Source: UCB3 sp964415605 (GTDB taxonomy: Bacteria; Chloroflexota; Anaerolineae; Epilineales; Epilineaceae). From it: a stretch of DNA of 8,719 nt. This document shows positions 1-8,719 of this stretch, in pieces. The notes under the pieces were generated by a model. It was not told the origin of the DNA, did no database searches, and worked only from the letters and a program-made list of their open reading frames with translations. The translations under genes were made by a program, and so were the position numbers. The stretch lies in contig CAYQBA010000186.1 in NCBI GenBank assembly GCA_964415605.1, forward strand, positions 1-8,719, in the 5' to 3' direction. Position 1 is the stretch's first letter. Each line of letters opens with the position of its first letter.

Positions 1-28
1 GCCGCCGGCGGCGGCTGAGCTTCCGGCG

Positions 29-475
29 CTACTCCGTGCCGGGATCCGTCGTCGGCACCACCACGCACGGCGTCGCGGGGTCCTGGCGCGAGATCTGCAG
101 GCTCACGCCGTCCTCGACGCCCGTCACGCTGACGAACGCGTAGCAGCCTTGGGCATCGTTGTAGATGACGACCTCGAGGTTCGGGTCGCCGACCGCTTGC
201 CAGCCGGCGTCGCGCATCCGCTCGCGGTACCACGCGATGACGTCCTCCGGCCGGGCGCCGGGGATGGTATAGAAGTCCGTCGGGTCGCGCTCCGGATCGC
301 CGTTGAGCGACGCCTCGGGCGTCGCCACGGACGCCGCCGGCCAGGCGTCGGTGAGCTGCGCGCCGGGGTAGACCGGGATGCCCGGCACGTTGGTCGAGCG
401 GCCTTCCGAGGCGCCGCACGCCGCCGTGAGGGCGGCGGCCGCCATCGCCGCCGCGAGCGAGAGGGGGATGCGCAT
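29..475 (-). CDS. Small predicted lipoprotein of unknown function
   Basis: This 148-residue protein has a short hydrophobic, Ala-rich N-terminus with Arg2, ending in Leu-Thr-Ala-Ala-Cys20, which looks like a lipoprotein signal peptide with Cys20 as the lipidated residue. The -3 position is Thr rather than the usual Leu, so the lipobox is imperfect. After a linker, the mature part has a Pro-Val-Tyr-Pro-Gly-Ala motif and then a segment resembling the 'FYT-x-Pro...Val-x-x-Trp-Tyr-Arg...Ala-Gly-Trp' pattern seen in many small secreted bacterial proteins of unknown role. Two cysteines, in the segments Gln-Gly-Cys-Tyr and Thr-Pro-Cys-Val, could pair outside the membrane. No catalytic motif is visible. 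The ATG at 475-473 has no Shine-Dalgarno sequence, but a well-spaced promoter ends only a few bases upstream, so translation may be nearly leaderless. It is divergent from the cytochrome gene and shares its start region. The call as a real gene is good; function is unknown. Confidence 0.75.
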   Translation of the reverse strand: MRIPLSLAAAMAAAALTAACGASEGRSTNVPGIPVYPGAQLTDAWPAASVATPEASLNGDPERDPTDFYTIPGARPEDVIAWYRERMRDAGWQAVGDPNLEVVIYNDAQGCYAFVSVTGVEDGVSLQISRQDPATPCVVVPTTDPGTE

Positions 476-1109
476 GGCAGGCGATTCTAGGGCGCCGGCG
501 CCGGCGGGTCAATTGCGGCGCGCCGCGCGGCGCTCGGGCGCCGCCGCGGCCATCGTCGCCGGCGCCGGCATGGCGCTCCTCGGCGGCGCGGCCGTCGTCG
601 AGACCCACGACCCCGCCTGCGCAGCGTGCCACCTGCCGCCCGAGGTCGCGTTCGTCGCGCGCGCCGCCGCGCCCGAGCCGGTCGACCTTGCCTCGGCGCA
701 CGCGCGGCTGCCCGCGCCCGACCGCCTGCGGTGCGTCGACTGCCACGGCGGACCGGGCCTTGCGGGCCGGGTGCGCAGCCTCGCCATCGGCGCGCGCGAC
801 GCCGCCGCGTGGCTGCGCGGTGATTACGCCGTCGTCGGCACCGACTACGCGCCGCTCGGCGCCGTGCGCCACCCCGTGGCCGACGACCTCTGCCTGGCCT
901 GCCACGCCGCCGCCCTGGACCCCCCGGGCTTCGAGAACCACTTCCACCACGCGCTCCGCGCGCCCCGCGCGCCGCGCGACCTCGCCTGTGTCACCTGCCA
1001 CGCCGGCCACTTGCCCCGGCCCGGCAGCCCCGCCTTCGTCGCCGACGCCGACATCGCCGCCGGCTGCCAGGCATGCCACGCGGCGATGGGGGGGCCGGTG
1101 GCGCCGTAG
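474..1109 (+). CDS. Membrane-anchored pentahaem c-type cytochrome
   Basis: From the ATG at 474 the protein has 211 residues. Residues 15-20 are Arg-rich, residues 22-42 form one hydrophobic helix, and the rest would lie outside the membrane. Five haem c attachment motifs are seen: CAACH (49-53), CVDCH (87-91), CLACH (140-144), CVTCH (172-176) and CQACH (198-202). Extra histidines before the motifs, such as the His-Phe-His-His run, could be distal ligands. The N-terminal anchor followed closely by the first haem motif recalls NapC/NirT/NrfH quinol-oxidising cytochromes, but those usually carry four haems (five in TorC-like forms), so the family placement is tentative. A plausible role is electron transfer from the quinone pool to a periplasmic or external partner; no reductase partner is in the window. 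The start at 474 has a G-rich Shine-Dalgarno-like run (AGGGGG, 462-467) six bases upstream. A TTG at 513 is an alternative that would keep the helix and free the divergent promoter from coding sequence. ATG 468 abuts the G-run and is less likely. Confidence 0.8.
   Translation: MAGDSRAPAPAGQLRRAARRSGAAAAIVAGAGMALLGGAAVVETHDPACAACHLPPEVAFVARAAAPEPVDLASAHARLPAPDRLRCVDCHGGPGLAGRVRSLAIGARDAAAWLRGDYAVVGTDYAPLGAVRHPVADDLCLACHAAALDPPGFENHFHHALRAPRAPRDLACVTCHAGHLPRPGSPAFVADADIAAGCQACHAAMGGPVAP
484..512 (-). promoter_or_regulatory. Sigma-70 promoter for the lipoprotein gene
   Basis: Read on the minus strand, the -35 is TTGACC (512-507) and the -10 is TAGAAT (489-484), each five of six to consensus and separated by exactly 17 bases. 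Transcription would start near 477-478, only 2-3 bases before the A of the lipoprotein ATG at 475, giving an almost leaderless mRNA. This fits the lack of a Shine-Dalgarno there. The promoter lies within roughly codons 4-13 of the divergent cytochrome gene if that gene starts at 474. Confidence 0.6.
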
Positions 1110-1142
1110 GCGATCGGTGACAATTGGCGGGTTGGGGGAGGC

Positions 1143-1178
1143 GGTCGACGGGGTCATCTTGGCATCTTGGTCGACGGG
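1143..1178. repeat. Nested short direct repeats before the rpoB promoter
   Basis: Two repeat pairs are interleaved. GGTCGACGGG occurs at 1143-1152 and 1169-1178, and between them CATCTTGG is present twice in tandem (1155-1162 and 1163-1170). The second GGTCGACGGG copy supplies part of the left arm of the hairpin at 1172-1203. The repeats could be a protein-binding array or the scar of a small duplication; the sequence alone cannot decide. Confidence 0.6.
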
Positions 1179-1203
1179 CGGGGGTAAAGTCGCCCGCCCG
1201 TCG
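1172..1203 (+). terminator. 11-bp hairpin downstream of the cytochrome gene
   Basis: A perfect 11-bp inverted repeat (arms 1172-1182 and 1193-1203, 10-base loop) lies about 60 bases after the cytochrome stop codon. It has the position of a transcription terminator or 3'-end stabiliser. No T-run follows on either strand, so it is not a canonical intrinsic terminator, and termination is inference from location and stem strength. Confidence 0.4.
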
Positions 1204-1260
1204 CTTGAGCCCGCCAGGCCCGTCCGAGCCCCGACCCGGCCGCCTGGTGAATCTTGGGGG

Positions 1261-1290
1261 TTGACAAATCTAGGCCGAGTATGATATTGT
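1261..1290 (+). promoter_or_regulatory. rpoB promoter (extended -10)
   Basis: The -35 is consensus TTGACA (1261-1266). The -10 is TATTGT (1285-1290), preceded by TGA (1282-1284), which gives the extended -10 form TGn; the spacer is 18 bases. Transcription would start near 1296-1298 and leave a leader of about 125 bases before the rpoB ATG. An alternative TATGAT at 1280-1285 has too short a spacer (13). The -35 stands in an otherwise very G+C-rich stretch, which makes the A+T-rich promoter conspicuous. Confidence 0.65.
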
Positions 1291-1296
1291 TAGCGT

Positions 1297-1421
1297 TTGG
1301 TCCCTTCGTCGCCGCCTATCCACGCGCCTGTCGGCGGCGATCCGGATCCCGTTGGGTTGGGCCCCGATTTGGCGACACGACCATCCGGCCGGATTGCATG
1401 GCGGTAAGGAGCAGAGAGCCC
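1297..1421 (+). promoter_or_regulatory. rpoB 5' leader with hairpin and palindromes
   Basis: The predicted leader contains a perfect 8-bp stem (1309-1316 with 1333-1340, 16-base loop), the palindrome ATCCGGAT (1340-1347) and the 12-bp palindrome ATCCGGCCGGAT (1383-1394), the last about 11 bases before the Shine-Dalgarno sequence. The rpoB ribosome binding site is AAGGAG at 1406-1411, 10 bases before the ATG at 1422. The structures may affect translation or mRNA stability, but a regulatory role is inference. Confidence 0.4.
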
Positions 1422-5372
<3,951 letters not shown>

Positions 5373-5376
5373 CCAG

Positions 5377-5391
5377 GCCGCCGCGGGCGGC
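5377..5391 (+). terminator. Hairpin just after rpoB
   Basis: A 6-bp G+C stem with a 3-base loop (GCCGCC at 5377-5382, GGCGGC at 5386-5391) begins four bases after the rpoB stop codon. There is no T-run, so it is a weak candidate for a terminator or 3'-end stabiliser. It is the only stem-loop near the end of rpoB; without it, rpoB transcripts would read into rpsL. Confidence 0.25.
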
Positions 5392-5410
5392 GCTCCGGGT
5401 GGGGTCTCGG

Positions 5411-5422
5411 CGCGTCGACGCG
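5411..5422. promoter_or_regulatory. 12-bp palindrome next to the rpsL promoter
   Basis: CGCGTCGACGCG is a perfect 12-bp palindrome ending five bases before the -35 hexamer of the rpsL promoter. Its position suits an operator or activator site, but such palindromes also arise by chance in G+C-rich DNA. Confidence 0.3.
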
Positions 5423-5427
5423 GTTGC

Positions 5428-5456
5428 TTGACAAGCAGATACTATCGTGATACACT
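5428..5456 (+). promoter_or_regulatory. rpsL-rpsG-fusA promoter (extended -10)
   Basis: The -35 is consensus TTGACA (5428-5433), the spacer exactly 17 bases, and the -10 TACACT (5451-5456), preceded by TGA (5448-5450) as an extended -10. Transcription would begin near 5463, leaving about 60 bases before the rpsL start. It shares TTGACAA and TGATA with the rpoB promoter. This is the strongest promoter in the window and allows the str genes to be transcribed independently of rpoB. Confidence 0.75.
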
Positions 5457-5523
5457 AATTCTTCGTGCGTTCGAGCGTCGCCAAGGTGCGGCGTGCGCCC
5501 ATGAGGCGGGATGGAGACAAGCG

Positions 5524-5943
5524 TTGCCGACGATCAACCAGCTGGTCCGCAAGGGCCGCAGCAAGCAGATCAAGAAGACGAAGGCGCCGGCGTTGCGCTA
5601 CAGCTTCAACGCGTTCGAGCGGCGCATGCGCGACACCGGCGGTAGCCCGCTCAAGCGCGGCGTGTGCACGAAGGTGAGCACGACGACGCCCAAGAAGCCG
5701 AACTCGGCCTTGCGCAAGATCGCCCGTGTCCGGCTGACCAACGGGATGGAGGTGACCGCCTACATCCCGGGTGAGGGCCACAACCTGCAGGAGCACTCGA
5801 CCGTGCTGATCCGCGGCGGCCGCGTGAAGGACCTGCCGGGCGTGCGGTACCACATCGTGCGCGGGGCGCTGGACTCGTCGGGCGTCAATGCCCGGCGGCG
5901 TGGTCGCTCGAAGTACGGAGCCAAGAAGCCCAAGGGCAAGTAG
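5524..5943 (+). CDS. rpsL: 30S ribosomal protein S12 (uS12)
   Basis: This 139-residue protein is S12, located at the 30S decoding centre, where it monitors codon-anticodon pairing and sets sensitivity to streptomycin. The N-terminus PTINQLVRKGR matches the family exactly, which fixes the start as TTG at 5524, with GGAG (5513-5516) seven bases upstream; the ATG at 5501 is out of frame. The conserved TTTPKKPNSALRK block gives Lys58, equivalent to E. coli K42 (mature numbering, K43 with Met), and RGGRVKDLPG gives Lys102 and Asp103, equivalent to K87 and the often methylthiolated D88. The wild-type lysines predict streptomycin sensitivity at this protein. Residues about 25-41 form an extra loop that E. 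coli lacks and Bacillus has, which accounts for the length over the 124 of E. coli. It heads the str operon. Confidence 0.97.
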   Translation: MPTINQLVRKGRSKQIKKTKAPALRYSFNAFERRMRDTGGSPLKRGVCTKVSTTTPKKPNSALRKIARVRLTNGMEVTAYIPGEGHNLQEHSTVLIRGGRVKDLPGVRYHIVRGALDSSGVNARRRGRSKYGAKKPKGK

Positions 5944-6166
5944 CCGATCCTGGGCCGGGCGCCGTCGGCGCCGTGGGGCCCACAACTTAAGATATGTGAC
6001 CGTGTGTGGTGGCACTCCCATACCCATGCGGCGCCCCGGGTTCGGGGCGGGTGTTCGGGTCGACGACCCCTCGGGTCGATCCGTTGCCGGTGGCTCGATG
6101 AGCGGTGGGAGCTGGCGCAGGCAGCGGTGATCGAGGGGTCGCTTTGTGTGGTAAGGAGGAAGTAGG
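5944..6166 (+). promoter_or_regulatory. Structured rpsL-rpsG intercistronic region
   Basis: The 223-base gap is long for this operon and rich in possible RNA structure. A composite hairpin (5951-5956 with 5977-5982, enclosing GGCGCC arms 5958-5963 and 5967-5972) follows rpsL. Next is an A+T-rich island (about 5983-5999), then a 7-bp hairpin (6032-6038 with 6043-6049), then three related segments GGGTCG (6057-6062), CGACCC (6064-6069) and GGGTCG (6073-6078), in which the middle can pair with the right copy, while pairing with the left copy would be sterically limited. In E. coli, S7 represses its own operon by binding between rpsL and rpsG, so a similar role is possible here. The rpsG ribosome binding site AAGGAGGA (6153-6160) closes the region. 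Confidence 0.4.
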
Positions 6167-6637
6167 ATGCCGAGACGCAATCGTCCGCCGCGCCGCGAGG
6201 TGCAGCCTGACGCGCTGCACGGCAACGTGACGGCCGGCGCGTTCATCAACAAGCTGATGCTCCGCGGTAAGAAGACGACTGCCGCGCACGTGTTCTACGG
6301 CGCGCTGCAGATCGTCGAGGATCGCCTGCGGCGGCCGGGCCTGGATGTCTTCGAGCAGGCGCTGCGCAACGTGACGCCGATGGTCGAGGTCAAGCCGCGC
6401 CGCGTCGGCGGGTCCACCTACCAAGTGCCGATGGAGATCCGGGTCGAGCGGCGCCAGGCGCTGGCGTTCCGCTGGCTGATCAACGCCGCGCGCGGGCGCA
6501 AGGGTCGCCCGATGGCCGATCGGCTGGCTGCCGAGCTGATGGACGCGGCGAACAACACCGGCGCCGCGATCCGGCGCAAGGAAGACACGCATCGCATGGC
6601 GGAGGCCAACCGGGCCTTCGCGCACTACAAGTGGTGA
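6167..6637 (+). CDS. rpsG: 30S ribosomal protein S7 (uS7)
   Basis: This 156-residue protein is S7, which binds the 3' major domain of 16S rRNA, starts assembly of the 30S head and contacts the E-site tRNA. The length is typical for bacteria. Family landmarks in order are MPRRN at the start, KLMLRGKKTTA near residues 29-39, VTPMVEVKPRRVGGSTYQVP in the central helix-hairpin region, and a C-terminal EDTHRMAEANRAFAHYKW. The start is firm: AAGGAGGA (6153-6160), close to a perfect Shine-Dalgarno, sits six bases before the ATG. It lies between rpsL and fusA as in the classical str operon, 68 bases ahead of fusA. Nothing in the protein is unusual; autoregulation by S7 through the gap upstream is a possibility from E. 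coli. Confidence 0.97.
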   Translation: MPRRNRPPRREVQPDALHGNVTAGAFINKLMLRGKKTTAAHVFYGALQIVEDRLRRPGLDVFEQALRNVTPMVEVKPRRVGGSTYQVPMEIRVERRQALAFRWLINAARGRKGRPMADRLAAELMDAANNTGAAIRRKEDTHRMAEANRAFAHYKW

Positions 6638-6705
6638 GTTGAAGGTGTCGGGCTGGCGGCGCCCCGCGGGGCGGGGCCGGCCCGGATCAGAATTGGACGA
6701 ATCAT
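6638..6705 (+). promoter_or_regulatory. rpsG-fusA spacer with G+C-rich palindromes
   Basis: The 68-base gap contains GCGGCGCCCCG (6656-6666), whose GCCCCG (6661-6666) can pair with CGGGGC (6672-6677), followed by another G+C palindrome (GGGCCGGCCC). Only a weak Shine-Dalgarno, GGA at 6695-6697, precedes the fusA ATG by eight bases. The stem may protect or process the mRNA, or support coupled translation from rpsG. Any function is inference. Confidence 0.3.
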
Positions 6706-8719
6706 ATGAGCACGCGCGACAAGCTTCAGTCAACCCGCAACATCGGGATCATCGCCCACATCGACGCCGGCAAGACCACGACGACCGAGCGCATCTTGTA
6801 CTACACCGGGCGCACGTACAAGATCGGCGAGGTGCACGAAGGCACCGCGACGATGGATTGGATGGAGCAGGAGCGCGAGCGTGGGATCACGATCACCGCG
6901 GCCGCGACGACCGCCGACTGGCGTGACCACCGCATCAACATCATCGACACGCCGGGGCACATCGACTTCACGGTCGAGGTCCAGCGCAGCCTGCGCGTCC
7001 TCGACGGCGGCGTGGTGGTCTTCGACGCCGTCGCGGGGGTCGAGCCGCAGTCCGAGACGGTCTGGCGGCAGGCCGACCGCTACAACGTGCCGCGGATCTG
7101 TTTTGTCAACAAGATGGACCGCGTCGGCGCCGACCTCGACATGACGTGCCAGATGATCGTCGACCGGCTGGGCGCCAACCCGGTGCGCCTCCAGCTCCCG
7201 ATCGGCATCGAGGACACCTTCAAGGGCGTCATCGACCTCGTCGAGATGAAGGCGTGGGTCTGGAACGACCAGGATCTCGGCGCCGCGCCCGTGGTGGGCG
7301 ACGTGCCGGCCGACCTGGCGGCCGAGGCCGAAGCGGCGCGCGACACGCTGGTCGAGAAGGTCGGCGAGAGCGACGAGGCCGTCGAGCTCCTGTACCTCGA
7401 GGGTCAGCCGGTGGATGCCGCGACGCTGCGGGCCGGCGTTCGGCGCGCGACGCTGGCGGGCGGCCTGGTGCCGGTGCTGTGCGGCACCGCGCTGCGCAAC
7501 AAAGGCATCCAGCCGCTCCTCGACGCCGTGGTCGACTTCCTGCCGAGCCCGCTCGACATGCCGCCCATCGAAGGGACGAACCCTGTCACCGACGAGGCCG
7601 AGCAGCGCCGGCCGGACAGCGCCGACCCGTTCACGGCCCTGGTGTTCAAGATCATGACCGACCCATACGTCGGGCGGCTGGCGTTCGTGCGGGTCTATTC
7701 GGGCAAGGCCAAGACCGGCGACCAGCTCTTCAACGTCACGAACGGCAAGCGCGAGCGCCTCGGCCGGCTGGTCGAGATGCACGCCAACCACCGCGAGGAG
7801 ATCGACACCATCTCGGCCGGCGACATCGCCGCCGTGGTGGGGCCCAAGGCCATGGCCACCGGCGACACCTTGACCGACGCCGATCACCCGCTTCTCCTCG
7901 AGGCCATCGCGTTCCCCGAGCCGGTGATCCACGTGGCCATCGAGCCCAAGACCAAGGCCGACGCCGACAAGATGGTGGACGCGCTGTCGCGCCTGGCCGA
8001 CGAGGACCCGACGTTCCAGGTGCGGGTGGACAACGAAACCGGCCAGACGCTGATCTACGGCATGGGCGAGTTGCACCTCGAGGTGCTGGTCGAGCGCCTG
8101 CGGCGCGAGTTCCGGGTCGGCGCCAACGTCGGCCGGCCGCAGGTGGCGTACCGCGAGACCATCACGCGGCCGGTCTCCGGCATCGTCGGCCGCTACGTCA
8201 AGCAGACCGGCGGCCGTGGCCAGTTCGGGCACGTGGTGATGGACGTCGAGCCGGGGCAGCCGGGCTCGGGCATCATCTTCGAGGACGCCATCAAGGGCGG
8301 CTCCATCCCGCGCGAGTACATCCGCCCGGTGGAGCAGGGCGCGCGCGAGACGCTCAGCACGGGGCTTCTGTCGGGCTTCCCGGTTGTCGACATCCACATG
8401 CGCCTGGTGGATGGCAGCTATCACGAGGTCGACTCCAGCGAGGCCGCGTTCAAGGCCGCGGCGGCGCTGGCGATCCGCGAGGCGCTTCAAAAGGGCAAGA
8501 GCATCCTGCTCGAGCCGATGATGCGCGTCGAGGTCGTGGTGCCCGAGAGCTATCTCGGCGACGTCATCGGCGACCTCAACGCCCGCCGCGGCCAGATCGA
8601 GGGCATGGAGCCCCGGGCCGGCGGGGTCAACACTGTGCGCGCGCACGTGCCGCTCGGCGAGATGTTCGGGTACGCGTCGCGCCTGCGGTCGATCACGCAG
8701 GGGCGCGGGACGTTCACGA
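6706..8719 (+). CDS. fusA: Elongation factor G (partial, 3' end cut by window)
   Basis: EF-G is the GTPase that drives translocation of tRNA and mRNA and, with RRF, ribosome recycling. The reading frame is open from ATG 6706 to the window edge: 671 codons plus one base. Bacterial EF-G is about 690-700 residues, so 20-30 are missing. GTP-binding motifs are complete: P-loop AHIDAGKTT (17-25), RGITI with the switch I threonine (59-63), DTPGH with switch II His85 (81-85), NKMD (135-138) and a G5-type GTAL (260-263). Domain IV begins after GRPQVAYRETI (about 476-486) and contains YHEVDSS; domain V starts near 602 (LLEPMMRVEVVVPE). The last residues, LRSITQGRGTFT, align with the final part of domain V. 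The Shine-Dalgarno is weak, but the N-terminus MSTRDKLQSTRNIGIIAHIDAGK matches the family and supports the start. Location after rpsG indicates the main translocase rather than an EF-G2 paralogue. Confidence 0.96.
   Translation, partial: MSTRDKLQSTRNIGIIAHIDAGKTTTTERILYYTGRTYKIGEVHEGTATMDWMEQERERGITITAAATTADWRDHRINIIDTPGHIDFTVEVQRSLRVLDGGVVVFDAVAGVEPQSETVWRQADRYNVPRICFVNKMDRVGADLDMTCQMIVDRLGANPVRLQLPIGIEDTFKGVIDLVEMKAWVWNDQDLGAAPVVGDVPADLAAEAEAARDTLVEKVGESDEAVELLYLEGQPVDAATLRAGVRRATLAGGLVPVLCGTALRNKGIQPLLDAVVDFLPSPLDMPPIEGTNPVTDEAEQRRPDSADPFTALVFKIMTDPYVGRLAFVRVYSGKAKTGDQLFNVTNGKRERLGRLVEMHANHREEIDTISAGDIAAVVGPKAMATGDTLTDADHPLLLEAIAFPEPVIHVAIEPKTKADADKMVDALSRLADEDPTFQVRVDNETGQTLIYGMGELHLEVLVERLRREFRVGANVGRPQVAYRETITRPVSGIVGRYVKQTGGRGQFGHVVMDVEPGQPGSGIIFEDAIKGGSIPREYIRPVEQGARETLSTGLLSGFPVVDIHMRLVDGSYHEVDSSEAAFKAAAALAIREALQKGKSILLEPMMRVEVVVPESYLGDVIGDLNARRGQIEGMEPRAGGVNTVRAHVPLGEMFGYASRLRSITQGRGTFT

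Noticed and set aside
1..28. G+C-rich palindrome at the left edge
   Set aside because: It may be a hairpin after the lipoprotein gene, but it is cut by the window edge, so neither its size nor a T-run can be judged.
378..473. Longer cytochrome starting at 378 or 468
   Set aside because: The 378 start lies inside the lipoprotein gene with no ribosome binding site; at 468 the G-run touches the start codon. Start 474 has better spacing.
149..490. A plus-strand frame opposite the lipoprotein gene
   Set aside because: Arg-rich shadow frame without a recognisable domain, opposite a gene with a signal peptide and promoter.
1159..1190. Possible promoter TTGGCA ... TAAAGT
   Set aside because: The spacer is 20 bases, and the elements are embedded in the direct repeats and hairpin; the TTGACA promoter at 1261 is far better.
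1254..1421. Longer rpoB starting at 1254 or 1398
   Set aside because: The 1254 start overlaps the promoter, the extension has no RpoB similarity, and the only good Shine-Dalgarno (1406-1411) lies downstream of 1398 and serves 1422.
6730..8646. A 638-codon open frame antisense to fusA
   Set aside because: Same codon-complement artefact as opposite rpoB; the sense strand encodes an intact EF-G.

Overview
The window looks like chromosomal core DNA from a high-G+C bacterium. I lean towards Chloroflexota. The reasons are consensus-like sigma-70 promoters, a Bacillus-type longer S12, and an RpoB that matches neither the proteobacterial nor the actinobacterial version in its variable regions. This assignment rests on recognised sequence features, not on a tree, and is moderate at best.

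Layout. On the left, two divergent genes meet head to head with interlocked start codons: a small predicted lipoprotein on the minus strand (29-475) and a membrane-anchored five-haem c-type cytochrome on the plus strand (474-1109). A 312-base gene-free stretch follows. It holds short direct repeats, an 11-bp hairpin, a good promoter and a structured leader. Next comes rpoB (1422-5372), then a 151-base gap with a hairpin, a palindrome and a very good promoter. After the gap come rpsL (5524-5943), rpsG (6167-6637) and fusA (from 6706, cut by the right edge about 20-30 codons before its expected end).

How the genes work together. RpoB is the beta subunit of RNA polymerase. S12, S7 and EF-G form the classical str operon, covering decoding-centre proofreading, 30S head assembly and translocation. 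The usual order is rplJL-rpoBC-rpsL-rpsG-fusA. Here neither rplJL precedes rpoB nor does rpoC follow it, and rpoB and rpsL each have their own promoter with near-identical architecture (TTGACAA, then TGATA at the -10).

Most notable points: the missing rpoC; an extra segment of roughly 130-140 residues in RpoB between two normally close conserved blocks; a minus-strand promoter inside the start of the cytochrome gene that would give an almost leaderless lipoprotein mRNA; and a 223-base hairpin-rich rpsL-rpsG gap that could hold an S7-type autoregulatory site. I see no mobile element, CRISPR array, tRNA or rRNA, and no evidence of a new multi-gene system. The content is mainly housekeeping with unusual arrangement and detail.
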